NCBI RefSeq assembly: GCF_039534165.1
Contig: NZ_BAAAUX010000011.1
Coordinates: 682,001-746,000, forward strand
DNA from: Saccharopolyspora_D taberi
GTDB taxonomy: Bacteria > Actinomycetota > Actinomycetes > Mycobacteriales > Pseudonocardiaceae
Reading direction: 5' to 3'
Length of the DNA: 64,000 nucleotides
A program made the position numbers and the translations under genes. Shown here in pieces: positions 41,854 through 50,311 of this stretch (positions are counted from its first letter, which is position 1; every line of letters begins with the position of its first letter). Under the pieces are notes generated by a model. That model saw nothing but the letters and a program-made list of their open reading frames with translations. It was not told the DNA's origin and did not search any database.

Positions 41854-42687
41854 TCACAGGATTTCGAGCGGAACCGCGTGTCCCGGAGCCGGGAACCGGG
41901 CATCCAGCGCGGCCAGATCCTCCTCGGACAGCTCGATCTCTAGGGCAGCGTGGTTCTGCTCGACGTGCTCCTCCGAAGCGGCCTTCGGGATCGCGCACAC
42001 CCCTTCGGACGCGAGCACCCAGGCGATCGCGACCTGGGCCGGGGTGGCGGAATGCCGGTCGGCGATCCGGCCGAGCTCCGAGTCGCCCAGCAACCGCCCC
42101 TGCTCGATCGGCGAGTACGCCATCACCGGCAGCTCCTGCTGCCTGCACCACGGCAGCAGGTCGTACTCGATGCCGCGCCGGGTCAGGTTGTAGAGCACCT
42201 GGTTGGTCGCGATCGCCCGCCCCAGCTCGTGTTCCCACAGCTCCCGCAGGTCGCCCGGATCGAAGTTGCTCACCCCGAAGTACCGGATCTTCCCGCTGTC
42301 CCGCAGCCCCTCGAACGCCTCCAGCGTCTCGGCCAGCGGGGTGCCACCACGCCAGTGGAGCAGGTACAGGTCGATGTGGTCGGTGCCGAGCCGACGCAGG
42401 CTGCGCTCGCACGCCTCGACCGTTCCCCGCCTGCTTGCGTTGTGCGGGAACACCTTGCTGACCAGGAACACCTCGTCCCGGCGCCCGCTCATCGCCGCGC
42501 CGACGACTTCCTCGGCGCCGCCGTTGCCGTACATCTCCGCGGTGTCGATCAGGCCGACGCCCAGGTCCAGGCCCCGGCGCAGCGCCGCGACCTCCGTGTC
42601 CCGCGCCGAACTCCGCTCGCCCATGCCCCAGGTGCCCTGCCCCAGAACCGGCAGGTCACCGCCGCCGGGCAGCCGCAGGTGTCGCAT
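41854..42687 (-). CDS. Aldo/keto reductase
   Basis: 277 residues of a TIM barrel. The catalytic tetrad is visible: Asp and Tyr in IDTAEMYGNG, Lys in FLVSKVFP and His in YLLHWRGG. The NADPH-binding end includes AIPKAASEEHVEQN. It resembles the YvgN/AKR5-type reductases that act on aldehydes and dicarbonyls. ATG 42687 gives the standard N-terminus MRHLRLPGGGDLPVLGQGTWG. It stands alone between two terminators or promoters; physiological substrate unknown. Confidence 0.88.
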   Translation of the reverse strand: MRHLRLPGGGDLPVLGQGTWGMGERSSARDTEVAALRRGLDLGVGLIDTAEMYGNGGAEEVVGAAMSGRRDEVFLVSKVFPHNASRRGTVEACERSLRRLGTDHIDLYLLHWRGGTPLAETLEAFEGLRDSGKIRYFGVSNFDPGDLRELWEHELGRAIATNQVLYNLTRRGIEYDLLPWCRQQELPVMAYSPIEQGRLLGDSELGRIADRHSATPAQVAIAWVLASEGVCAIPKAASEEHVEQNHAALEIELSEEDLAALDARFPAPGHAVPLEIL

Positions 42688-42757
42688 CGTGTCGCACACT
42701 CCGCTTCTCGAATCGATCAACAGCTGGTGCCGGGCGCACCCGCACAGCCTAAACAGC

Positions 42758-43852
42758 TCAGCGCGGTCCCTGCGGAAGCACGGCGACCAGCTCGAACCCG
42801 CCTCCGGCCGCCGACTGCACCTCGAGCTCGCCACCGGCCATCTGCACCCGCTCGGACAGGCCCGCCAGGCCCGACCCGCCGGAACCGACGTCGACCGCGT
42901 CACCCCGGCCCGCGCCGTTGACCACCGAGACCCGCAACCGCCCCGCGCGCTCCTCCAAGCGCACCGTCACGTCCGCGCCCGGCGCGTGCTTCGAGACGTT
43001 CGTCAGCGCCTCCTGCACTACCCGGTACGCCGCACGTTCCACACCCGCCGCGAACTCCAGGCTCCCGCCGATCTCGTCGTACAACTCGACGGAAAGCCCG
43101 GCCTGACGAGCGCGCGCGACCAGCTCCGGGATCGCGCGCAGGCTCACGCTGTTCGGCTGGCCCGCGCCGGACAGCCCGAGCGTCGTGCGCATCTCGTCCA
43201 GCGCCTGCTTGGCCAGACCGCGCAACCGGCCCGCGGACTCCTGGGTCTCCGGCTCCCCGCTGGTCGCGGCGAGCGCGGCCGACTCGACCGCGATCAACGT
43301 GACGTGGTGGCCGACCGCGTCGTGGATCTCCCGCGCGATCCTCGCGCGCTCCTCGGCCCGCGCGGTCTCCTCCTTGGCCTCCAGCTCCGCCGCGGTCGCC
43401 TCCCGCAGCTGCCGCAGGCTCTCGGTGAGCTGGTGCCGCGTGGTCACCAACGCGCCCAGCGCCACCGGCGCACCCGCCGCGAACACCACGAAGCTCACCG
43501 TCAGCACGATCGCAGGCAGCGTCAACGACTGCTGGACCAGAACCGGCGTCACCGCCGCCACCAGCACCAGCAGCACCCCGCCGACCTGCCAGCGGAAATG
43601 CGGACGCGCCCGGCCAAAAGCGAACAGCGCCACCACACCCGGCGCCCACCCCAGACCACCGACGAACGCGGGCAGGCACAGCAACAGCACCAGACGCGGC
43701 CACCAGTGCCGCAACGGCAGCACAGCACAGGCGGACAGGGCGGACACCAGCGAGTACGACGAACCGCCGTCGGAGAAGAGCACCACCAGAGCCGGGACGA
43801 CGATGACGAGGACCTCGCCCGGAACCCGCCGCCAGGTCTTGCCCGTCACCAC
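42758..43852 (-). CDS. Sensor histidine kinase (NarL-type, HisKA_3)
   Basis: 364 residues. Four or five membrane helices (about 12-135) with almost no extracytoplasmic loop, then a coiled segment and the dimerisation/phosphoacceptor box ARIAREIHDAVGHHV with His near 177. The ATPase domain has EALTNVSKHAPGADV (N box) and GGSGLAGLSERV (G boxes). Kinases without a sensor loop usually detect membrane or envelope stress or drugs. GTG at 43852 (or 43849, giving a GTGA overlap) couples it to the response regulator gene upstream. Confidence 0.9.
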   Translation of the reverse strand: MVTGKTWRRVPGEVLVIVVPALVVLFSDGGSSYSLVSALSACAVLPLRHWWPRLVLLLCLPAFVGGLGWAPGVVALFAFGRARPHFRWQVGGVLLVLVAAVTPVLVQQSLTLPAIVLTVSFVVFAAGAPVALGALVTTRHQLTESLRQLREATAAELEAKEETARAEERARIAREIHDAVGHHVTLIAVESAALAATSGEPETQESAGRLRGLAKQALDEMRTTLGLSGAGQPNSVSLRAIPELVARARQAGLSVELYDEIGGSLEFAAGVERAAYRVVQEALTNVSKHAPGADVTVRLEERAGRLRVSVVNGAGRGDAVDVGSGGSGLAGLSERVQMAGGELEVQSAAGGGFELVAVLPQGPR

Positions 43853-44544
43853 CGCGTGCCGCTCCCGGAACCCGCGACCCGCTGCGCGATCAACGCGGCC
43901 TGCACCCGGTTCTCCGCACCGAGCTTGCCGAGCACAGTGGACACGTAGCTCTTGACGGTCGCCTCGGTCAGCCCCAGCCGCTCACCCACGTCGGCGTTGG
44001 AACGCCCGTCTGCCAGCAGGAACAACACCTGCCGCTCCCGCGCGGACAACGTCCGCACCAGACGCGCTTCCTCAGCGCTGTCGCCGAAGCTGCGGAACCG
44101 CGGCAGCAGCCGGGCCGTGATGCGCGGATCGAGCACCGCGCCACCCGCGGCCAGATCGATCACCGCGCGCACGAGCACGGCCGGATCCGCGTCCTTGAGC
44201 AGGAACCCGTTCGCCCCCAGTCGCAACGCCTCGGCGACGTAGTCGTCCAGGTCGAACGTGGTCAGCACGGCCGCGATCGGCGGATCGGGCAGCATCCGCA
44301 GGTCCCGCAGCGCCGTCAGCCCGTCCTTGCCCGGCATCTGAACATCGACCAGTGCCACGTCCGGACGGTGCCCCCGCACCGCCGTCAGCAGTTCCGCGCC
44401 GTTGCTCGCCTCGGCCACGACCCGGATGCGTCCCCCCTGCTCGAGCAGCACGCGCAGGCCACGCCTGAGCATCGCCTCGTCATCGGCCAGAACCAGCCGG
44501 ATCGGGCGGGCCGCCGACGAACCGCCGGTCTCCCCGCTCACCAC
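43846..44544 (-). CDS. Response regulator, NarL/LuxR family
   Basis: 232 residues. The receiver domain has the acidic pair ADDEAM (Asp21, Asp22), the phosphorylation site Asp67 in ALVDVQMPG, Thr of LTTFD and Lys of FLLKDADP. The C-terminal LuxR helix-turn-helix has LSARERQVLFLLADGRSNADVGERLGLTEATVKSYVST seen across about 168-206. It works with the histidine kinase whose gene overlaps its stop by 4-7 bp. Targets unknown; no transporter or ABC pair lies next to it. Confidence 0.92.
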   Translation of the reverse strand: MVSGETGGSSAARPIRLVLADDEAMLRRGLRVLLEQGGRIRVVAEASNGAELLTAVRGHRPDVALVDVQMPGKDGLTALRDLRMLPDPPIAAVLTTFDLDDYVAEALRLGANGFLLKDADPAVLVRAVIDLAAGGAVLDPRITARLLPRFRSFGDSAEEARLVRTLSARERQVLFLLADGRSNADVGERLGLTEATVKSYVSTVLGKLGAENRVQAALIAQRVAGSGSGTRW

Positions 44545-44613
44545 TCGTCACCTCCCCTGTTCCGAGGGCTGGCCGAAAGCCTACTGGGATGCTCGGCAGG
44601 CGGCCCGGGGAGA

Positions 44614-46056
44614 TCAGCGACGACCGCTCTTCGCGCCCTTGCGCTCCCGCACCCGGACCGAGATCCGCACCGGGCTGCCGGTGAACCCGAAGGTCTCCCG
44701 GAACTTGCGCTCCAGGAACCGCCGGTACCCGGCCTCCAGGAAACCGGTGGTGAACAGCACCAGTGTCGGCGGACGCGGGTGGGCCTGGGTGGCGAACAGG
44801 ATCTTCGGCTGCTTGCCGCCGCGCACCGGCGGCGGATTGGCCGCGACCAGGTCCGACAGCCAGGAGTTGAGCTGACCGGTCGGAATCCGGGTGTCCCAGG
44901 ACGCCAGCGCCGTGCGCAGCGTCGGCGCCAGCTTCGCCACCGCCCGGCCGGTCTGCGCCGAGACGTTGACCCGCTCCGCCCAGCGCACCCGCACCAGCTC
45001 GCGGTCGATCTCCTTCTCCAGCTGGTGCCTGCGGTCCTCGTCGACCAGGTCCCACTTGTTGTAGGCGATGACCAGCGCCCGGCCCGCCTCGACGACCATC
45101 GTGAACACCCGCAGGTCCTGCTCGCTCAGCGGCTCCGAGGCGTCGACCAGCACGATCGCCACCTCGGCCGCCTCGATCGCGGCCTTGGTGCGCAGCGAGG
45201 CGTAGTACTCGGTGCCGCTGGCGGTCTTGACCCGCTTGCGCAGGCCCGCGGTGTCGACGAACCGCCACACCTCGCCGTCGAGCTCGACCAGCGAGTCGAC
45301 CGGGTCCACGGTCGTGCCGGCCACGTCGTCGACGACCGCGCGCAGCTCACCGGTCAGCCGGTTGAGCAGGCTGGACTTGCCGACGTTGGGCTTGCCGACC
45401 AGCGCCACCCGGCGCGGCCCGCCGGTCGCGCCGAACTCCTCGCGCGGGGTGTCCGGGAAGGTGTCGAGGATCCTGTCCAGCAGGTCGCCCGAACCGCGGC
45501 CGTGCAGACCGCTGACCGGCATCGGCTCGCCAAGGCCCAGCGACCACAGCGTGTGCGCCTCGGCCATTGTCCGCTCGTCGTCGACCTTGTTCGCGGCCAC
45601 CAGCACCGGCCGCTTCGAGCGCCGCAGCACCTTGGCCACGGCTTCCTCGGTCGCGGTCGCGCCGACCTGCGCGTCGACCACCAGCAACACCGCGTCGGCG
45701 GTCGACATCGCCATCTCGGCCTGCGCCGCCACCGCGGCCTGCAGGCCCTTCGCGTCGGGCTCCCAGCCGCCGGTGTCGACGACGGTGAACCGCCTGCCGT
45801 TCCACAGCGCGTCGTAGGCGACCCGGTCCCGGGTCACGCCGGGCACGTCCTGCACGACCGCCTCCCGGCGGCCGAGCAGCCGGTTGACCAGCGTCGACTT
45901 GCCCACGTTGGGGCGGCCGACCACGGCCAGGACCGGTTGGGGCGTCGGCGCGGATTCGTCCTCGGGCAGGCCGGCCTCGTCGAACTGGGCCCATTCGGCC
46001 TCGTCGGTCCACGTGCCGTCCAGACCGGAACCGCCCGCCAGCGACTCGTCGGTCAC
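44614..46056 (-). CDS. der: Ribosome biogenesis GTPase Der (EngA)
   Basis: 480 residues. Two tandem Era-like GTPase domains, each with its own P loop: GRPNVGKST at 47-55 and GKPNVGKSS near 222-230, plus DTGGW and DTAGL switch motifs and NKVD/NKWD base-recognition motifs. A KH-like domain closes the protein. Der is needed for 50S subunit maturation. The 40-residue acidic N-terminal extension before the first domain is typical of actinobacterial versions. It follows the plsC-like and cmk genes by 17 bp in the same direction. Confidence 0.96.
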   Translation of the reverse strand: MTDESLAGGSGLDGTWTDEAEWAQFDEAGLPEDESAPTPQPVLAVVGRPNVGKSTLVNRLLGRREAVVQDVPGVTRDRVAYDALWNGRRFTVVDTGGWEPDAKGLQAAVAAQAEMAMSTADAVLLVVDAQVGATATEEAVAKVLRRSKRPVLVAANKVDDERTMAEAHTLWSLGLGEPMPVSGLHGRGSGDLLDRILDTFPDTPREEFGATGGPRRVALVGKPNVGKSSLLNRLTGELRAVVDDVAGTTVDPVDSLVELDGEVWRFVDTAGLRKRVKTASGTEYYASLRTKAAIEAAEVAIVLVDASEPLSEQDLRVFTMVVEAGRALVIAYNKWDLVDEDRRHQLEKEIDRELVRVRWAERVNVSAQTGRAVAKLAPTLRTALASWDTRIPTGQLNSWLSDLVAANPPPVRGGKQPKILFATQAHPRPPTLVLFTTGFLEAGYRRFLERKFRETFGFTGSPVRISVRVRERKGAKSGRR

Positions 46057-46073
46057 GCTCTCGTTCCTCTCGT

Positions 46074-46766
46074 CTAAGTCTTGTCAGGTGCAGCGACCAG
46101 CCGATCCAGCTCGGCGATCAGCTCCACCAGTTCCGTGCGCACCCGCTCGGTCGCCGCGGTCAGCCCCGCGCGCCCCTTCGCGTCCGGCAGCACCACGGGC
46201 TCGCCGAACAGCACATCGACCCTGGGGAAAAGCCTACGTCCCCGCCCCTCCGGACGTCGCGTGCCCCGGCACGCCACCGGCAGCACCACGGCGCCCGCCG
46301 ACCGGGCCAGCCAGGCCGCACCGTGCTGCGCCTGCGTCACTTCCCCACCGCGCGTGCCCTCCGGGAACACGCCGACGAGCCCGCCGGCGCGCAGCACCCG
46401 CACGGCCGCCAGCAGCGGTGTGCGGTCGGGCTCGCCGCGGCGGACCGACAGCTGCCCGATCCGGCGGAGGAACCAGCCCAGCGCGCCGCGGAACATCTCG
46501 TGCTTGATCAGGAACACCGCGGTGCGCGGGATCATTCCGAACAGCAGCGGACCGTCGAGCAGCGAACTGTGGTTGGCGACCAGCACGACCGGCCCCGACC
46601 GCGGGATCCGCTCCGCGTGGTGGATCCGCACCCGGAACGGCAGCCGCACGAACAAGATCGAGATCCACTGGCCGATGCGGTGCAGCAGGCGCGAGGAGCC
46701 CTCCGGCAGCGTTCCCGCTGTGTCCGGGCCGGGATTCGGCGACTTGGCCGTGGGTTCGGCACTCAT
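46074..46766 (-). CDS. 1-acyl-sn-glycerol-3-phosphate acyltransferase family protein (PlsC-like)
   Basis: 230 residues. The acyltransferase motifs are NHSSLLDG (HX4D, about 64-71) and FPEGTRGG (about 134-141), with a hydrophobic N-terminal segment for membrane association. It should acylate lysophosphatidate or a related lipid acceptor. Its ATG overlaps the cmk stop as ATGA, so the two are cotranslated; this cmk-plsC-der order is common in actinobacteria. Acceptor specificity is not certain. Confidence 0.88.
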   Translation of the reverse strand: MSAEPTAKSPNPGPDTAGTLPEGSSRLLHRIGQWISILFVRLPFRVRIHHAERIPRSGPVVLVANHSSLLDGPLLFGMIPRTAVFLIKHEMFRGALGWFLRRIGQLSVRRGEPDRTPLLAAVRVLRAGGLVGVFPEGTRGGEVTQAQHGAAWLARSAGAVVLPVACRGTRRPEGRGRRLFPRVDVLFGEPVVLPDAKGRAGLTAATERVRTELVELIAELDRLVAAPDKT

Positions 46767-47488
46767 GGCGCGGTCCGTTCCACACCGGAGGACAGGCCGC
46801 GTTCCGCGACCAGCTCGATCAGCCGCCCCAGCACGCCCCGCACGTCCAGCTCGGTGGTGTCGACCTCGACCGCGTCGTCCGCCTGCTTCAGCGGCGACAC
46901 CTCGCGCCCGGAATCCAGCGCGTCCCGGCGCTGCACGTCCGCGTGGGTGCGCTCCAGGTCGCCTTCCCGGCCCTCCGCGGTGTCCTGCGCCGTACGCCGC
47001 TGTGCGCGGGCGTGCGACGACGCGGTCAGGAACACCTTCAGCGCCGCGTCCGGCACCACGACCGTTCCGATGTCACGGCCTTCGACGACCATCCCGCCCG
47101 GAGCGGCCAGCGCCTCGCGGATCAGGCCCCGCTGCTGCTCGACGAGCTGCTCGCGCACGGCACCGACCGCGGACACCGCCGACACCGCCCCGGTCACCTC
47201 GGGTCCGCGGATCTCGGCCTCGACGTCGTCGCCGTCGAGGCGGACCGACGGCCGGAGCGGGTCGGTCCCCATCTCCAGCTTCACCCCGGCGGTCACCCGC
47301 CCCACCTCGACGGCGTCGTCGGGATCCACCCCCGCGCGCAGCACGGCGAGCGTGACCGCCCGGTACATCGCACCGGTGTCCAGGTACGCCGCACCGAGCT
47401 CCGACGCGAGACCGCGGGACACCGTCGACTTCCCGGTGCCCGACGGGCCGTCGAGCGCCACCACACCGCGCAGCTGGGCGTGTGCCAC
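46763..47488 (-). CDS. cmk: Cytidylate kinase
   Basis: 241 residues. The P loop is DGPSGTGKSTVSRGLA (about 13-28), followed by YLDTGAMYRAVTLAVL and the CMP-binding insert typical of bacterial Cmk. EGRDIGTVVVPDA and the LID-like RRTAQDTAEGRE region are also present. It phosphorylates CMP and dCMP with ATP. GTG start at 47488, with AGGAGG nearby. First gene of the cmk-plsC-der operon; the next gene upstream (47611) runs the other way. Confidence 0.95.
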   Translation of the reverse strand: MAHAQLRGVVALDGPSGTGKSTVSRGLASELGAAYLDTGAMYRAVTLAVLRAGVDPDDAVEVGRVTAGVKLEMGTDPLRPSVRLDGDDVEAEIRGPEVTGAVSAVSAVGAVREQLVEQQRGLIREALAAPGGMVVEGRDIGTVVVPDAALKVFLTASSHARAQRRTAQDTAEGREGDLERTHADVQRRDALDSGREVSPLKQADDAVEVDTTELDVRGVLGRLIELVAERGLSSGVERTAP

Positions 47489-47610
47489 GTGTTCCGTCCT
47501 CCTTCGTCCGACCGACCATCCATTCTGCCTGGTCCACCGCCGCCGTCCCGAGGCGCATCCAACACCGGCGGTGGCACACGGGCGGCGATCGCTGTATTAG
47601 GGTCGCGAGC

Positions 47611-48093
47611 GTGGACGTGACAGTGACCCCGCTGCCGGGACTGGGGACTCAGCAGGACTTCACCACCCGTTCCGGACATCGCATCGGTGTCATCTCCTAC
47701 CGCGACGGCCGGTTCGAGCTGATCGTCTGCGACCAGCAGGACCCCGACAAGGTCGCCACCTCGGTCGACCTCACCGTCGAGGAGACCAGCGCACTCGCGA
47801 ACCTGCTCGGCGCGCCGCAGCTGGTGGCGCAGCTGACCGAGCAGCAGCGCGAGGTAACCGGCGTCAACACCTGGCAGATGCCGGTGGCGGCAAAGTCGCC
47901 GTACGACGGGCGCACGCTCGGTGACACCGAGATGCGCACCCGCACCGGAACCTCGATCGTCGCCGTCGTGCGCGGCGGCACCGTGCACCCTTCGCCCCGC
48001 CCCGACTTCCGGTTCTCCGGCGGCGACCTGGTCGTCGCCGTAGGCACTGCCGACGGGTTGCGCGCGGCGAACGAGATCCTCGAAAAGGGCTGA
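47611..48093 (+). CDS. TrkA-C (RCK_C) domain regulatory subunit of the second antiporter (KhtT-like)
   Basis: 160 residues with the same plan as the protein at 1996-2475: a small N-terminal domain starting MDVTVTPLPGLG and an RCK_C domain with RTGTSIVAVVRGG and GGDLVVAVGTADGL. The GTG start lies 16 bp after TATTAG, a plausible -10, so the transcript may have almost no leader, unlike the first pair. It precedes the antiporter gene by 121 bp. Ligand unknown; c-di-AMP or a cation are family precedents. Confidence 0.84.
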   Translation: MDVTVTPLPGLGTQQDFTTRSGHRIGVISYRDGRFELIVCDQQDPDKVATSVDLTVEETSALANLLGAPQLVAQLTEQQREVTGVNTWQMPVAAKSPYDGRTLGDTEMRTRTGTSIVAVVRGGTVHPSPRPDFRFSGGDLVVAVGTADGLRAANEILEKG

Positions 48094-48214
48094 TCTCGCA
48101 CCCAAGGTGATCGGACAGGTCCGAGCCCGGGCGACCGGGCTGGTCCAACCGTGCCCGGATCCGGTCGCTGCGCTGGGACAACTCAACAGAACTGACCAGG
48201 CGAGAGGAACAACC

Positions 48215-49408
48215 GTGCACGACACTGCTTTGTCACTCATCGAGCTGGGAGCGGTGTTCTTCGGACTGGGGATACTCGGCCGCCTCGCCTGGAAGATCGG
48301 GATCTCGCCGATCCCGCTGTACCTCATCGGCGGCCTGGCCTTCGGCACCGGCGGGCTCATCCCGCTGCACGGCATCGAACCCTTCGCCCACCTCGCCTCC
48401 GAGATCGGCGTGGTCCTCCTGCTGCTGTTATTAGGGCTGGAGTATTCAGCGAGCGAGCTGGTCACTGGCTTGCGCAGGTCGTGGCTGGCGGGTCTGGTCG
48501 ACATAGTCCTCAACGCCGCGCCCGGGGTCGTGGTCGCGCTGCTGCTGGGCTGGGGGCCGATCGGCGCGCTGACGATGGCGGGCGTCACCTACATCTCGTC
48601 CTCGGGCATCGTCGCCAAGGTCCTCGGCGACCTGGGCAGGCTCGGCAACCGGGAGACGCCGGTGATCCTGTCGATCCTGGTGTTCGAGGACCTGGCGATG
48701 GCGGTCTACCTGCCGATCCTGACCGCGGTCCTGGCAGGCGTGACGTTCATGGGCGGGCTCACCGCGGTCGGGATCTCGCTGGTGGTCATCACGATCGTGC
48801 TGGTCATCGCCCTGCGGTTCGGCAGGTACGTCTCGGCGCTGGTGGACAGCCCGAACCCGGAGGTCTTCCTGCTCCGATTACTCGGGGCTGCGCTGCTGGT
48901 CGCCGGGATCGCCTCGGAGATGCAGGTCTCGGCCGCCGTCGGAGCCTTCCTGCTCGGCATCGCGATCTCCGGCTCCACCGCCACCAACGCGACCCGGATC
49001 CTGGAACCGCTGCGCGACCTGTTCGCCGCGATGTTCTTCGTGGTCTTCGGCCTGAACACCGACCCGCTGGCGGTCCCGCCGGTGCTGGGCTTCGCACTGC
49101 TGCTGGCGCTTGCCACCAGCGCCACCAAGATCGCCACCGGGTGGATCGCGGCGAAGATGCAGGGCGTCGGAAAGCTCGGCCGGGCCCGTGCGGGCGCGGC
49201 CCTGGTCGCCCGCGGCGAGTTCTCGATCGTCATCGCCGGGCTCGCGGTGGCCTCCGGCGCCGTGACCGGCGACCTGGCGGCCCTGGCGACGACCTACGTG
49301 CTGCTCATGGCAATCCTCGGGCCGGTGGCGGCGCGGTTCGTGGAGCCAGTCGCCCGGCGGTTCGTGCGGCAGCGTGCGACCGCCGACCTCGGCAAGGCCC
49401 GGGCTTGA
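48215..49408 (+). CDS. CPA2 family cation/proton antiporter, second copy (KhtU-like)
   Basis: 397 residues with about 12 helices and CPA2 motifs GLEYSASELVTG, VTYISSSGIVAKVL, FEDLAMAVYLPIL and ARGEFSIVIAGLA. GTG 48215 has GAGAGGAAC upstream; this trims a 36-residue lead-in that is not membrane-like. With the preceding RCK_C gene it repeats the arrangement at 1996-3653, and the proteins are alignable by eye over their full length. The pair sits inside an otherwise leftward housekeeping segment, in the opposite orientation. Confidence 0.88.
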   Translation: MHDTALSLIELGAVFFGLGILGRLAWKIGISPIPLYLIGGLAFGTGGLIPLHGIEPFAHLASEIGVVLLLLLLGLEYSASELVTGLRRSWLAGLVDIVLNAAPGVVVALLLGWGPIGALTMAGVTYISSSGIVAKVLGDLGRLGNRETPVILSILVFEDLAMAVYLPILTAVLAGVTFMGGLTAVGISLVVITIVLVIALRFGRYVSALVDSPNPEVFLLRLLGAALLVAGIASEMQVSAAVGAFLLGIAISGSTATNATRILEPLRDLFAAMFFVVFGLNTDPLAVPPVLGFALLLALATSATKIATGWIAAKMQGVGKLGRARAGAALVARGEFSIVIAGLAVASGAVTGDLAALATTYVLLMAILGPVAARFVEPVARRFVRQRATADLGKARA

Positions 49409-49510
49409 TTCGAGGCCGAACAAAGGCCTGATCCGCACCGCGACATTCTGCCCTGCGGGACCTGCCAGTTAATTTCAGTTGACGCTGAAGCAATTACGAC
49501 TACAGAGCTG

Positions 49511-49536
49511 TCCGGCCGCGCGAAGACGCGGCCGGA
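49511..49536. terminator. Bidirectional terminator between antiporter and rluB
   Basis: TCCGGCCGCG (49511-49520) pairs perfectly with 49527-49536 around a 6-nt loop, between the convergent genes ending at 49408 and 49550. Confidence 0.65.
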
Positions 49537-49549
49537 TCAGAGCGGAACC

Positions 49550-50311
49550 TCAGAGCCCCACGGCCCGGTAGAGCGAGCCGATCTCCTTGCGGTCGAGCGG
49601 CCGGATCGCCCCCGGACGCTCGGACGTCAGCCGCACGTCACCGATGGCGGTGCGAACCAGCCGCTGCACCGGGTGCCCGACCTGCTTGAGCAGCCGCCGC
49701 ACGACGTGCTTGCGCCCCTCGTGCAGCACCACCTCGACCAGCGCGCGCCCGTCGTTGACGTCGACGAGCTTGAACGAGTCGACCTTCACCGGACCGTCGT
49801 CGAGCTCGACGCCCTTGCGCAGCTCGCGGCCGAGCCCCTTCGGAATCGGCCCCGGCACCTCGGCCAGGTAGGTCTTGAGAACGCGGTACGACGGGTGCAT
49901 GAGCCGGTGCGCGAGCTCGCCGTCGTTGGTGATCAGCAGCAGGCCCTCGGTGTCGACGTCGAGCCGGCCGACGTGGTAGAGCCGCCCCTGCCGCTCCCGC
50001 AGGTAGTCGCCGATGCAGGGCCGCCCCTGGTCGTCCGACATGGTGCACAGGATGCCGGTGGGCTTGTTCAGCAGCAGGTGCGTGCGATCGGAGTTGACCG
50101 CGACCCTGGTGCCGTCGACGTGGATCACCGCGGTCTCCGGATCCACCCGCCGCCCCAGCTCCATCACGACCGACCCGTCGACCTCGACGCGGCCCTCCAC
50201 GATCATCTGCTCTGCGGCCCGCCGCGAAGCCACCCCGGCCTGGGACAGCACCTTCTGCAACCGGACGCCTTCCACGTCGGGCTCGTTGGTCCGGGAACGG
50301 TTTTCAGACAT
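49550..50311 (-). CDS. rluB: 23S rRNA pseudouridine synthase, RsuA/RluB family
   Basis: 253 residues. An S4 RNA-binding domain (VRLQKVLSQAGVASRRAAEQMI, about 16-37) is followed by the RsuA-type catalytic domain with GRLDVDTEGLLLITNDG (catalytic Asp) and EGRKHVVRRLLKQVGHPV. It makes pseudouridine in 23S rRNA. ATG 50311 was chosen; ATG 50323 would add four residues. Either start lies within the end of scpB, so the genes are coupled. Position next to scpB matches the order known from mycobacteria. Confidence 0.92.
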   Translation of the reverse strand: MSENRSRTNEPDVEGVRLQKVLSQAGVASRRAAEQMIVEGRVEVDGSVVMELGRRVDPETAVIHVDGTRVAVNSDRTHLLLNKPTGILCTMSDDQGRPCIGDYLRERQGRLYHVGRLDVDTEGLLLITNDGELAHRLMHPSYRVLKTYLAEVPGPIPKGLGRELRKGVELDDGPVKVDSFKLVDVNDGRALVEVVLHEGRKHVVRRLLKQVGHPVQRLVRTAIGDVRLTSERPGAIRPLDRKEIGSLYRAVGL

